Shown: one piece after another, positions 23,180 to 38,747 of the stretch
Layout of the letters: every line of letters starts with the position of its first letter
Position numbering within the stretch: position 1 is the first letter of the stretch
Assembly: GCA_026929865.2 (NCBI GenBank)
Contig: CM049398.1
Location: 26,381,001 to 26,445,000 of the forward strand
From: Hyperoplus lanceolatus
Lineage: Eukaryota > Chordata > Actinopteri > Uranoscopiformes > Ammodytidae
DNA length: 64,000 nucleotides
Reading direction: 5' to 3'
The notes under the pieces: generated by a model
What the model was told of the DNA's origin: nothing
Seen by the model: only the letters and a program-made list of their open reading frames with translations
Database searches by the model: none
Translations under genes and position numbers: made by a program

Positions 23180-23580
23180 GTGATATGTAATATAATGAAT
23201 GCTTTGAGGGAGTTCTTTCAAACATTGCACAGATGACGACTATTACGACTCTGACTGAAGAATATAATGATTAGATTTGGGAGGTCTTAGGTTGAGGTCA
23301 CTGTTACTTATTATCTCAAGAACGCTTTGAATAAGTTTAGTCAAATAAGGCACAAACTCATAGTTGGACTCAAATGTTGACTTTGACTCAAATATGAAGT
23401 GATTAGATGTTGTTGGTCAAAGGTTAATGTCAGAGACCTTACTTATTGTTAGGTCACATATTGTACCATATTGTAGCTTCGTTGAAACTTCACCTTATTT
23501 GCCTACCACTGCTGTACTTTCACCTTCTGCAATTGTATGCCTCGCAGAGGCCAGGTGGTATTTCTAGTTTTTATAATGTG
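23180..23580. repeat. Probable dispersed fish repeat (unclassified)
   Basis: The stretches TTATCTCAAGAACGCTTTGA, TTGGACTCAAATGTTGAC, TGTTGGTCAAAGGTTAATGT and TGCCTCGCAGAGGCCAGGTG resemble a repeat widely seen in teleost genomes. The assignment is from memory of such sequences. No termini were located. Confidence 0.4.
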
Positions 23581-23967
23581 CTATTCAGTAAAACACACAG
23601 TAAATGTTCCCCTCCTCACACATAATCTCATGACATAGCAAGGTAGAGAACTGTGTGTGTTGTGTCAGGTTTGTGTTAGTGTGTTTGGCAACCAGGAGAC
23701 AGACAGGCCAATTACCCTGCAGTGACACTTTAAGCCTGATCCCCCAGCAGTTGGGTCATGGGTTGGTGGGCTAACCCAGGCGCACACCAAGGGGGACATA
23801 GAGGTGATCTTTGCACTCTTGTTCTGTCAGTGATGCCCAGTCTGGAACAACAAGGTCAGAAACCCTGTCCTCTTAATCTGCTTTAAAGGTAGGGTGTGTC
23901 AACACACATTAATACCTCACAATCACACACATACAAATATGGAAATATAATTCCTATATCATAAATA

Positions 23968-24172
23968 CAGCCCCGGAAAAAATTAAGAGACCAGTCTGGA
24001 TTTTTCTTAAATCTTCATTATTTACTCTACATTACTTAATGTAAATGCTCTTAATGACCATATTCTTATTGTGAATTTGGTAGAAATGGTGTCAGTAGTT
24101 TATATTATAAAATCAAATAGTAAAACAAGAGACTCTGAACATTTGGAGTAATCTTACTGTTTTCCGGAGCTG
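23968..24172. mobile_element. TA-target MITE, 205 bp
   Basis: CAGCCCCGGAAAAAATTAAG at the left and TTTTCCGGAGCTG at the right form an imperfect inverted repeat flanked by TA (23966-23967 and 24173-24174). The size and TA duplication indicate a mariner-type MITE. Its right end was later duplicated by the next insertion. Confidence 0.75.
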
Positions 24173-24177
24173 TATAT

Positions 24178-24830
24178 CGGCCTCTGCACACATCCTGCGT
24201 CTACCTCTGGAGCGCGTCGCCTTACCTTACTGCTGTGTCTCTCGGACTTTTCTCGGACACTCATGGAACGTCTCAGCAGCAGCTGCTGCTGATGCAGTGC
24301 TGCTTCTAAAAGCCCTATCTTTCTACATAGTGTTTTCATAGATAATTCCCATTAAAAATGAAGTTATATCCTGTCATTTATGATGCATATGATTTATATT
24401 GAGTCTAATATTGAGTCTGGACAGTAATCCGTGCGCCCCATTGCCTTTTTTTTTTTTTGCCACATTTTCGCTTGTTGGAAGTTTTATTTTGAAAGGGACA
24501 CACCAGGAAATGGTGAAACTACAGCGAAAGTTGCCGGTATGAAGTCAATATGACTCTCAGCAGAGCATTTCTCTATCAGTTAAAGCAGAGAGACCCGAGA
24601 GAGACGCGCGGCTCTCAGAAAAAAATAGGCGAGCCTCCTGAGGTAAAGAGGAGCGTCGCTGGAGGCGTCGCTGGAGGCGTCGCTGGAGACGTGCCTCCGA
24701 CGCGCATCAGCAGTGCGTCTGAGGTTGGATGTGTGCCCGCTCTAGATTGATTACACGGTCAGTGACAAAAAGTCAGACGCAGACACGAGGTAGACGCGCA
24801 GTAGAGGTAGGATGTGTACAGAGGCCGTAT
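24178..24830. mobile_element. Long-TIR element with 10-bp flanking repeat
   Basis: CGGCCTCTGCACACATCCTG and the right end GGATGTGTACAGAGGCCGTAT are inverted, flanked by AGCTGTATAT (24168-24177 and 24831-24840). A 9-10 bp duplication suggests a Mutator-like element, but the right end has three extra bases, so the exact cut is uncertain. The GC-rich interior repeats CGCGTCTAC/GACGCGC motifs and three tandem GCGTCGCTGGAG units (24653-24688). Confidence 0.6.
24653..24688 (+). repeat. 12-bp tandem repeat, 3 units
   Basis: Three perfect units of GCGTCGCTGGAG inside the long-TIR element. Confidence 0.95.
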
Positions 24831-24858
24831 AGCTGTATATATATATATATATATATAT

Positions 24859-25301
24859 TAGGGCTGTCAAATTAACGCGTTAATTTTGATTAATTAATCA
24901 CAGAAAAATTAACGCAATTAAAAACATTAACGCAGATTAATCGCACTTCTATATTGCCCTTTGACCCGGTGCTAAAGAGGTGAGACGATAGCGGAGCTGC
25001 ACCTGTATCTTGCGGACACGGGATTAAAGAGTAAATAAAGAAGCAGGGGAAAGGGGCCGAGGGCTCTATGTTATGGGCTGCTCCGGGCAAATAAGCATGA
25101 AGGTAGGAATACGTCTATGTTATTCTCGCAGTGTCTGTGCATTATTGATTTAGTGGGTGCCTAATTAACAATGTAGGTTCAAAACAGTAGGCCTATCTCT
25201 CAATCTTCCTCGTGTCTCACTTTTGTTTGCTAGTTGCGATCGTCTCAACGTACACCCGCCCCCTCTCACTCTTCCTAGCATATGCCTGTCTTTTTTCCTC
25301 C

Positions 25302-25341
<40 letters not shown>

Positions 25342-25570
25342 GCTTGTTTTTTTGTGTTTTTATTTATTTTGGCGCTAGTAGTTCCTAAATATATTTAATG
25401 TAGAAGCCTGGCTGAGGGGAGGAGACAGAAGTTACGAGAGATGGAGAGAGAGAGAGACAAACGGTAGCCTATAGGCCTACAGTTGTTTATAAACAGGCAT
25501 AAAAGTGTTTAGATTAATTAATCACAATGCCTGTAATTAATTAGATTATTTTTTTAATCGCATTACAGCC

Positions 25571-25573
<3 letters not shown>
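24859..25573. mobile_element. hAT element in a TA microsatellite, 715 bp
   Basis: TAGGGCTGTCAAATTAACGC at the left and GCATTACAGCCCTA at the right are imperfect inverted repeats; sub-terminal GATTAATTAATCAC motifs occur at both ends. TAGGGCTGT-type ends are those of Ac-like hAT elements in fish. The expected 8-bp duplication would be ATATATAT, which cannot be distinguished from the surrounding TA repeat. An internal GT run lies at 25304-25339. No transposase frame. Confidence 0.78.
25304..25339. repeat. (GT)n microsatellite inside the hAT
   Basis: 18 GT units. Confidence 0.95.
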
Positions 25574-25574
<1 letters not shown>

Positions 25575-25606
<32 letters not shown>

Positions 25607-25649
25607 AACTCATCTCCTCCCATACATATATATATATATATATATATAT

Positions 25650-25680
<31 letters not shown>

Positions 25681-25710
25681 CTGTGTAGTGTATATATATA
25701 TATATATATG
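25575..25710. repeat. Interrupted (TA)n cluster
   Basis: Four TA blocks separated by short unique spacers (for example CCAACTCATCTCCTCCCA). Together with 24841-24858 they form the target of the hAT insertion. Confidence 0.9.
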
Positions 25711-25903
25711 TTGTGTGTATATCTATATAGATACCCATACAGATAGGTAGATTATTGTGCAAAGACCTACAATTATATAATCACACATAACATACCCAAT
25801 GCATGTGGATATTAATTGAACAACATGTATGGATATGAACAGATACACAGGCTCACACACACAACCTGAAAAAAATATACATTTATATACCAAAGCAAAC
25901 ATC

Positions 25904-25906
<3 letters not shown>

Positions 25907-25973
<67 letters not shown>
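25907..25973. repeat. (CA)n microsatellite
   Basis: About 33 CA units. Confidence 0.95.
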
Positions 25974-25975
<2 letters not shown>

Positions 25976-28900
25976 TCCCACCAATAGCAGCACATTTGTA
26001 GTACATGTCCTACACACATGACACACAGCTCTTTGTGAGCAGCATACTAAATCTAGTCTTTTTACCGTTGTCTATGTCCTTCAGCCATGTCCTTACCAAT
26101 GACATCTCCTCAACTATTTCCCTCTCCTCTTTCCTTTCACGTCTCTCCTCCCTCCTACTCATTTATTTTGCCACTCCTTCTCCCCTTATCCTCCTATGCA
26201 GTTTCACTTCCTGTCTCTTCACCTCTCTCTCTCTCTCTCTCTCTCCTTTATTCTGGGAACATGAGAAAGAGGGTAGAGGGATAAATGGGAGAACCAAAAT
26301 AATATCGAGGGGAGGATACGGTCTTTGGGATTTCTCAGCATGCTTATCTTTTGGTTTGCACTGTGCACATGGTCTAGTTCTCCATCTCTCTGTGGGTGTG
26401 TTTGTTTGTATTTATTGCTGTCGGTCTTAATGTTTTCCACGTCACCATGGGCAGGGCAGCAGGCCTTAAAGCAGCTGCCTGATGGTTGCCTTGAGGCACA
26501 CCAAGCCAAACATAATAACATGCAGAGCAAGAAGGCAACCACACTCCATTTGTCCCTCACTTCCAAACAAGGTTAGAGCTATTATTAACATACAAATAAT
26601 AATAATACAAAGATAGCTTGCGGCCCTGTGCCCACACAAAAGGGAATTTGAGTTTGTGGCTGCAGTATACTATGGAAGACATGTGTGTGCCCCCTTTTGT
26701 TTATTATACAGCTCCTGCAAGCATTGCATTGTGTTTGCCATCTCATCACCTGTTTCTGCCCTTATTCAGTTTAAATCAACTAATTCACTGAAACACTAGT
26801 GGTGCTATGCTGCATACATTTGCAAATGTAATAAATGTCTTATTTGTTCTTTAGCCTTTCAAATCTAGCTACATGATCTACACTAATGTATTGCAGAATA
26901 AATATTACAAAGGTTTATAATTAGAATGATGCATATGGATTTGTACAGTCCACATTTTTCCACCCTCGCCCTACACCTCTAACTTTTATTTATTTTTTAC
27001 TTTTCCATTGATTATTCAGTTTGCAAAAATCAATGGTATATTTATATTGAACTACTAATCCATCTATTTTACCATGCATGCTTATCCTATGGAGAGCATG
27101 GGGCCGGAGGCTTTGCACAAGCTGGATAGGTTGTCATTTTATCACATGAATAATACATATACAGTCAACATAGGTTTTCGGTAATTTTGAGTCTCCAAGT
27201 CACCTAATATGCATGCTCATAGACTGTGGGAGACAACAGTGGTATCCAGGGTAAGACAGGGACAACATGAACACTCTATACGTTAAAAGCCAAAAGCAGC
27301 TGGCAGTTTCAAAACCCAAAGATCTTCTGATTAATGTGCTAACCACTTAGCCACCATGCTGCCTCATTGTCTTCCATATAAAACCTGGAGTAGAATATGT
27401 CATGTAATTTATAGTAAGGATTATAAATTACTGTGTATTTCACATGTATTATTCATAGAGTACAATAGATCAAAGTCAATATAGCAATGCTTCATAAATC
27501 TGGCATGATATGCTAGATGATTAAAAAAAGTGTCAATTAATCTTTAAATCAGCACATATTATCAGCTGTCTAAATAATGGCAATGTGTGCGCACACACAC
27601 ATACACACTGAAACATTGCAATCAGGGAACATACTCAGCATCCCTGCTGATCATCTAAAGACAGAGTATTTCTAGGCATATGTGCCGCATTCAGCTGATA
27701 CTATAATTAGCTGCCTAATCATAATTATTGTTACATTTCTCTCATTCACTTCCTGTGTAGGGGGAAATCTCAGTCCAATTTACGTCATTAAAGTAATTGC
27801 CCAGCACTTGTTTATGCACCAGTTGCCAACTTATGCCAATCTATTCTCCCTGCTAGCTCCCATTTGCCATGATTAGCCACTAATGCTAACCGAGCAAAAT
27901 GGTCACATCAAGAGTGTGTTTTCTTGCACTGAAAATATGTTGACATCCATATGAATGTGAAATCTAGGTTTTTATTTGGTTATGAGAGCCGTGTGTAATT
28001 TTATGCGCACACAATTAAACATTTTAAATTTATTCTTGTTAAGTTTGCATTACTAGTCCCTAGTGGACAATTTTAGGTGGTGCTTATTTAAAATGTTTCA
28101 AATAAACATGTCCTATCCTTTAGTTTTCAGTCAGACAAAAGCAACAGTTCTCTTGGAGCCTTTGAGTAGATATGTCCGAAAGTCAAGATGTCAAATATCA
28201 TAAGAATCCTTTTCTTTTTTTCATCATTGTGGGAAACACCTATGTGGAATTTTAGGCTACATTTTATGGTATTTTGTTTTACATTTCAGCCTACTAGCTG
28301 AAAGGGGCATTTCATTCAAGGTCAGGGCCAGACTAATGCAAATCATAGTATTTATAATATTCAGTTGAGTTACTCACTTTGATGTTAATGTTTAATTAAA
28401 ATATGTAGCTGCCATACTATATGTGAATGGCATGGGGTTAAAGTCCAAGGGGCTATTGCAGTTCAAGTTTATTATATTAAGTTAATAAGTTGTTTCGTAG
28501 ATATAACTATTTACATTACAATCAATGATGGCAAAGCACCCCATGTAACACAGCTCCCTCTGGAGCTACACAAGGCTTTCTACAATCTATGTCTTCACAT
28601 GTGCTGTAGTACCCACCACAACTGTAAAGAGACTTTGATGGGTAGAATTATTGGGGTTTCACTTTAAAGCTACACCCTTTCCATCATTTCTAACATGTTC
28701 ACTTGCCCATGGTCGGTAGAAGTCAGATGTCGCTCAGCTGGTAATCTATCACTGGCAACTATGTCACTTTAACAGGGCCGATGAAAAGGCAAAGGTGTCA
28801 ATAATGGAAGCCAGGCATTAACTCCACTTTGTGTCTGCTGTTAGCTAGCTGGACTTGTCATCAATCACATGGTGACACGGAAAAATGAAAGTTAAAAACT

Positions 28901-29515
28901 TGTTTAACAGTTATTAATCATGTGTTGAAGTGAAATGCTATAACTCATCATGTAAACTTGCGTGTCATGGATCACACCCTAGTTTATAGTGATACACTTT
29001 AAAGTGTTTAACTTTATAAGTGTGTTACTACCGCTCAAATTGAGTGATCCAGTCAATTGCGCTAATTTCACGTCATGGGCTCTTTATAGTGCTGTAAAGC
29101 ACAAAGGTAGACTTATATATGTCATTTGGATTTATTAACAGCATAATTAATCACATAATCTATATCATAAAATGCCCATGGGCATTACACCTAGTGCACA
29201 CAACCCTACACCCATTTATACTGGCAGACAAGCAATTGCTGACAGTTAACATGTTATGTACATGCAATTATTTGAAATATGAGTATACATTAAATATGAA
29301 TTTGGAATTTATTCCATCCTTGTTACGTGATTGTATCACAGCAGTCTATGGAAATGGAATAAACTGGTAACCTACTGTATACTTGTTTCATATTACTGAA
29401 TTCATAATATTTTATTTTAATACTTATATGAATATAATTTACATTTTGTAATGATGGTATACCTCCCACTCTCCAGTGATACCTTTAATTTAATGACACT
29501 ACTAAAAAACTACCA
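25974..29515. other. Unique AT-rich sequence
   Basis: Contains a CT run (26224-26246) and a block at 27660-27900 with several TAATTA-type motifs (see findings). No gene or mobile element recognised. Long frames near 26005-26430 are pyrimidine-rich low-complexity translations. Confidence 0.5.
26224..26246. repeat. (CT)n microsatellite
   Basis: About 11 CT units. Confidence 0.9.
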
Positions 29516-29540
29516 GAGAGAGAGAGAGAGAGAGAGAGAG
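29516..29540. repeat. (GA)n microsatellite
   Basis: About 12 GA units. Confidence 0.9.
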
Positions 29541-30045
29541 ACCGCTGATAATGACATCTTGCGTAGGTCAGGGCAGAGAGTGGGAGGGAGGGAGACCCTA
29601 ACCAAGAATGTCGTCTATTTGGAGGTACAAGTGCTATGCCTGTGGTCAATTAACCTTGAGGTCTATTACTGTGTGTGGTCAGGTCAGGTACACACGCAGA
29701 GAGTGTGTACCTTTGTGTGTGTGTGTGTGTTTGTGGGAAAGAGAGATTCCCTGGAACTAGGAAGAGAGTAATTTACCGAAGGCAGGCCTGAACCCCTGCC
29801 CTCATGCTGTCACTCTGTTAAACAGTAGCTGACAGGCAAACACAAATGTACAGACACTAAACCACTATGTCTTCCTTGACACTTGTCATGGGGTTGATTT
29901 GACCTTAACTCTCCCTTGTTGAAAATGTGCAACACCATGCAGTTATTTAAAGCAACAGACAGCAACATTTGGTCTATAAATACAATAACAATTTTCCCTT
30001 CCGTCCGAGTATAAACTGTTTGGAGTAAGCCTTCCTTATTTAGCG

Positions 30046-30074
<29 letters not shown>
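30046..30074. repeat. Poly(T) tract
   Basis: 29 T residues. It could mark a retrotransposed tail on the minus strand, but no element body was recognised beside it. Confidence 0.85.
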
Positions 30075-30077
<3 letters not shown>

Positions 30078-30293
30078 ATGCCTCAGTGATACAGGAAGAA
30101 GGAGCATGAAAATAGAGAGCTCTAGAAAAAGATAAGTATTCCTTTTTTCACATCATAACCCAATGTCTCCCTTTGCTGACCTCTGGATCAGGGGTTCTCA
30201 TAAAGTCTGCATATATTAACAGCATGCGAGCAGGGCTTTTTAAATGCCGACACTCCAGCTTCCCTGATTTATGAGTTGGAGTTTAACCCTCAG

Positions 30294-30371
<78 letters not shown>

Positions 30372-30402
30372 TTTGTGTATAAGCATAGGTGTGCGTCTAT
30401 AT

Positions 30403-30442
<40 letters not shown>

Positions 30443-30480
30443 TTATGTCCTCACAGTTTTGAATGTGTGTGTGTGTGTGT
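30294..30480. repeat. Three consecutive GT runs
   Basis: Pure runs at 30294-30370, 30407-30440 and 30464-30480 separated by short spacers. Confidence 0.95.
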
Positions 30481-30608
30481 GCGAAATGCGACCTTGAATG
30501 GGCAGCATATCATTGTTAGGCATAGGTGGCCTGTGTCCACCTCAGCTGTAATCTACAGCTTTACTCTGTGTGTGGCCAGGCACAGAAGAGGGAGGACTGG
30601 ACAGAAAG

Positions 30609-30750
<142 letters not shown>

Positions 30751-31172
30751 GTGGACAGACTTGGGGCATAAATTGTATCAGATTTATATGTAACTCACTG
30801 GGTAGAGGCTATACTAATATCCCCCAACATAATACAATTGTAGACATCATAAACTACACTTTTCAACATTCTATAAGATCCATCAATTTAACTGACAGTC
30901 ATTGTAATCAAAATATAAACACACTTACTTAAGTGATGTTACGTGCACATCTGGTGCCAGCTCTTTCAAGGTATAATGACAAACCTAAGCAGCTGGCATT
31001 GTTGTGGTAAAGTGTTGCTACTGTATATCATAATAGTTTGTGAAAGTGTGTTCAGGCACCAGATGCTGTCCCTCCATAAGGATCCAAGTCTATGTCCAAT
31101 GAGAGGCAAACCGTAATTGATTACAATCAGCACCAATGAGACAAATAAACCCATAATAACTTCAGATCCCCC
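30751..31172. other. Unique sequence, nothing recognised
   Basis: No gene, repeat or element boundary seen. Confidence 0.5.
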
Positions 31173-31173
31173 T

Positions 31174-31236
<63 letters not shown>

Positions 31237-31249
31237 ACACACACACACA
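31173..31249. repeat. (CA)n microsatellite
   Basis: About 36 CA units with two CC interruptions. Confidence 0.95.
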
Positions 31250-31812
31250 TCGGGCTGCTTTGAATCTACTCCAAGTAAACAGAAGTAGAACAGAGAGAAG
31301 GCAGGAGCAGAGAGCGGGTGGAGACAAGGGGGAAAAGAGGAGAGGTGCATAGATGGAAAGACAATGAGGAGAAAAAGCTAATGAGAGCAACAAAAAAAGG
31401 ATCATCACCAGGGAGACGCATGCGACAGAATAAAGTGCAACATGGAAGAATATTTCAAGCTTGGATTATGTCAGTTTCAATTTTGGCAAGCATGTCCCTA
31501 AAGTTTACTACACAGCGACTGGAAGAGAAATGAAGATGAGACGTGATAAAAAGAGATACAAAACGAGGAGATGGTAAATGGAATGAAACAAGGCTTAGGT
31601 GTTCAATAACTGTAACACAGCATTACACTGCAGTATGTTCTGGCTGCAGAGAAAATGAAGAAAAAAATGAAACTGCTGCTTACTTCTTTACCCCCACCCT
31701 CTGTTTTTTCCTTGATCTCCAGCTCCACCTCTCTCTGATTCATTCTATTTCTGTAATTTTCCATTTTAGCGAGTTGCGTGTGCTGACACATGGTTCACTG
31801 AAAGACACCCCT

Positions 31813-31819
<7 letters not shown>

Positions 31820-31887
<68 letters not shown>
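31820..31887. repeat. (GT)n microsatellite
   Basis: 34 GT units. Confidence 0.95.
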
Positions 31888-31890
<3 letters not shown>

Positions 31891-32508
31891 CCTTTCTTAT
31901 CCTTCTGAGTGTTAAATGCATGGATGCAGCTGATTTAAGTAAATTAAGACAATGAAACCAGCCCCAGACACAGATGTTCATTAAAGCGAGCATCGTTGGA
32001 CCTTTTAAAAGCTTAGTTACTATTCACGTTCATGTCTATCTCAGTCCACAGTTTTGCTCTCCAAATCATCTGACATGCCTTGAGAGATTTGCCGTGTAGT
32101 AAAAGTTGGGCCCTGCACTCACCATGTTATTTAACCTTGCATATTATTTTGACAAATTTTAATAATTTGGCTTTAAAAAAAAAATCCGACTAAGGTAATC
32201 ACATCCATGTTGCACATGTGGTGTGCCTTGCAAATATGTAGTCGCTTGTAAACTGAATGATGATGTAGTTGTGTGCTGTCACACGTTCGTCCAAAAATGC
32301 ATATCATTGACACAATTTTTGTCGTATTACGCATTGTTTGTTCTTATCCAATTTTGGCTGCTGTTGCTCTTAATTACAACGACAGTGTTTTTCATAGTGA
32401 GGCTCCACTTCCCGGATTCTTAGTAGACTCCAGGAAGTGTCTGGTAGACCCGTTGACGCAATGAGGAAGTTTATATTTATCTGATGTATTTTGAAGAACC
32501 CATTATGG

Positions 32509-33133
32509 CAGGGCTATTCAACCTCCTTAACAAGTGGGCCGAAAAGGAAAACCGCCGGGGGTTCATGGGCCACACATACAGTAAAACTATAATGTCAATT
32601 AATCGCTACAAATAAAGCGTACTTAAGGTAGTGTTAACTCAAAAGATATAGTACTGCTAAATGGAATACACTTGTCAGACGCATTCCTTTCTTTTAATCG
32701 CATCATTACAATTGTGGTTCTTACATATTTTGGAGATTCTTATGATTCAACAATGTTGTTGGAATCATCACAAAACAGAACTACTGGACATATGAGAAAG
32801 TTTGAGCCCGTTTCAGTCAGTAAGAGAACTTGCACTGCCTTGATTTTGCTATTTCAGCATAGGTTGGCTTATAAATTGTAAGGCCAATCCTGAGACACTC
32901 ATGCAGCTTCATAAACCAGCCTCATAGGCATGTGTAAAACTGATTTACTGCATTCATTTTATTTATCATATTACACCGTGGACCAGATTTGCAGACAAAC
33001 ATTTTCCTAAAAAAACAAAAAAAACATTATTATTTTTTTTTGGTCTGCAGGCAACCTCTTGCGGGCCAGAAAAAAAAACTAAAACAAGAAAGGCCGTATT
33101 CGGCCCACAGGCCGCTATAGTTGAATAGGCCTG
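32509..33133. mobile_element. hAT element, 625 bp
   Basis: CAGGGCTATTCAAC (left) and GTTGAATAGGCCTG (right) are inverted repeats, flanked by CATTATGG (32501-32508) and CGTTATGG (33134-33141), an 8-bp duplication with one mismatch. Sub-terminal GTGGGCC/GCGGGCC motifs match the CAGGGGT-ATTCAAC class of Charlie-like hAT elements. The interior has only short frames without transposase motifs. Confidence 0.82.
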
Positions 33134-33141
33134 CGTTATGG

Positions 33142-34016
<875 letters not shown>

Positions 34017-34092
34017 CTGCGTGTATCTTTCCCTTCAGTTTGTCAGATAATGTACATATTATAGTCCATATGTTTACTTTATAGGATAGGAC

Positions 34093-34437
34093 GGCCGTGG
34101 CTCAGGTGGTTAAGCGGGTTGGCCAATGATCCAAGGGTTGGCGGTTTGATCCCCGCTCTGCCACCTGTGTCATGGTTGTTGTGTCCTTGGGCAAGACACT
34201 TCACCCACCTTGCCTCGTGTGAATGTGCATGACTGCTGTATGTTTGAAGTGGTGGTCGGAGGGGCCGTAGGCGCTAAATGGCAGCCACGCTTCCGTCAGT
34301 CTGCCCCAGGGCAGCTGTGGCTACTATGGTAGTTTACCACCACCATTATGACTGTGTGTGAATGAATGGAACCTGGAACCCTGTAAAGCGTCTTTGAGTG
34401 CCTTGAAAAGCGCTATATAAATCCAATCCATTATTAT
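34093..34437 (+). mobile_element. tRNA-derived SINE, full length
   Basis: The head GGCCGTGGCTCAGGTGGT carries a Pol III A box and GGTTTGATCCCC (34143-34154) a B box. The body has CCTTGGGCAAGACACTTCAC and AGTCTGCCCCAGGGCAGCTG, and the tail GAAAAGCGCTATATAAAT is followed by an ATT-rich end. TAGGAC flanks both ends (34087-34092 and 34438-34443). About 345 bp and apparently complete: a well-preserved copy of a common teleost SINE whose 3' tail is borrowed from a LINE. Confidence 0.88.
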
Positions 34438-34443
34438 TAGGAC

Positions 34444-36988
<2,545 letters not shown>

Positions 36989-37171
36989 CTGAATGTGTGT
37001 GTGTGTGTGTGTGTTGTGTGGCCGTGTCTGAGAAAGCCTCTAAGAGCTCTTCACTGCTGCAAACACTCAACTTGTTATAACCCAGGATGTGAGTTATATC
37101 CCTGATGAGTTTGGCTCCATCATGAGGATATCTCACTGAAGAGCTTTGGAGAGAGGGGTCATACGCACTGG
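36989..37171 (-). CDS. Possible internal exon of an unidentified gene
   Basis: On the minus strand an open frame of 60 codons is bounded by a TTAG acceptor-like site (exon starting at 37171) and a CAG|GTACAAGT donor-like site (exon ending at 36989). Length 183 nt, a multiple of three with matching phases. The translation contains SSVRYPHDGAKLIRDITHIL followed by GYNKLSVCSSEELLEAFSDT, which looks more protein-like than other short frames here. Against it: the acceptor has a weak pyrimidine tract, the last residues come from a CA repeat, no neighbouring exon was found, and I do not recognise the protein. It could be chance. Confidence 0.22.
36993..37013. repeat. (GT)n microsatellite
   Basis: Ten GT units, overlapping the downstream edge of the possible exon. 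Confidence 0.9.
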
Positions 37172-38497
37172 CTAACAAACATATGCTTATGCCCCCTCAC
37201 ACGTATCCAGTTCCCCCTTAAATTCACATGCCACAATAAGATTATTCATAATGTGACATATCAAGATTACGTTGCGGATGTATGAGAAAGCATGTCTGGG
37301 TTTTCTTTCAAGGACTTTGTTTTCATTTTATTTTCGTCCGGGGTTTCTCATTGCAGTTACTCCAATGGAGATAGTGTATCACTGGATGTGAATCTCCAGT
37401 ACGTTTTAATATTGTGGAGTAGTTTGAAAACACATACTTTAAAGCGATGTTATATATTTTCAACCACTATGATCACCATATCAAGCCCTTCGTTTGTCTC
37501 CAAACCTTCCAGTCTGCAAATCTTTTTTTCATATCTATCTCTTCCTAGGCTCCGACCCCTGAATTGAGATTCACCCAATGTCTCAATATCTCCTTGTAAT
37601 GTCCACGAGTACAAGTCCTGCAAAGATGTTTGCAAGTAGAAACACTGATGGGAATGAAAGGAGTCGGAGTAAAATAAATAAGATATGATCTGAAAGCCTC
37701 GCCGATGTCATAGAATATTCTGACTTTGAACATTTTTCCAAATCAAACGTTTCTGTGTTCACTAAGATTTCAGCATGTCCAAAAAGTCCATTTAGTCAGT
37801 TAGGTGCAACTGAAATCCCTCTTTGACTTCTAGTGCTTTTGTTTACAGATAAAATGGAACCAGGGATTAACAGTAAATTCTGACTGAAGCTGGCATGTGA
37901 AAAAGTAAATAGCACTAGAGTAAAATGAAAAAAAAACATGGAAAAGAAAGGTGAAGAAATGTCATTTATTGTTGATTTCCTTCCTTTTTCTGTCATTCAT
38001 AGAGATGTGGCTCCCGAATGATGCAATCTCACTAATCATCGCCTTAGGCCAGACGATATCCTGTGCCAATAATTGAACACACACCAAATGCACACACACA
38101 TAAACAGACCCCCCCTCCCAAACACACTGATGAAATTACCCATTTCATACACCTGGCAGCAATTTGTCTAAACATAAAGGTCTAAGTAAAGTGTGTGCAT
38201 CGTAGAGCTCTCCCTTTACAATCCTGTCAAAACATCCCTCAAGCTGCTCATAGTAGCCTGTCCATCCTCTCTCGCTTCACAAGCACCTATCACCACAGCT
38301 GAGTGACACCAGCAGGCAATTACTGCCAGGTGAAAATGTGACTTTTTTTCTCATAAATCACTTAGCTGAGAGATTGCTTTTCTATATCAAGTCTGAGATT
38401 GTTGCTGGTGAAGAAAACCAGCAATGTACGGACACACACAAAACAAAAGCTATGACCTGTCTACACTTTAGATGCTACATGTGTGTCCATGTACACA
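37172..38497. other. Unique sequence, nothing recognised
   Basis: No gene, repeat or element boundary seen. Confidence 0.5.
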
Positions 38498-38747
38498 CAT
38501 TTTTTTATTTTATTTTTTATTTAACTTTTATTTATCCTCTAGAGACCAATTGAGGGGTGACCCTCATTTACAATGATGTTGAGTTCAAAGCAAATTCAAA
38601 GGAAAAACAACAATACATAAACAATATTCAATGCAAAAACATCAAATACACAACAACAGGTGAAGAGAAAAAAAAACAATTGAAACATTTACATAGTGGT
38701 GAAGAGTGGCAGCAATTAAAATTAAATGGGTGAAAGTACAATATAGT

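Noticed and set aside
26005..26430. 141-codon plus-strand frame rich in S, L and P
   Set aside because: Derived from pyrimidine-rich low-complexity DNA with no motif or start context.
34093..34165. tRNA gene-like A and B boxes (also 45573-45640, 52705-52776, 61250-61330)
   Set aside because: They are heads of tRNA-derived SINEs with tails and target duplications; the stems do not form a complete tRNA.
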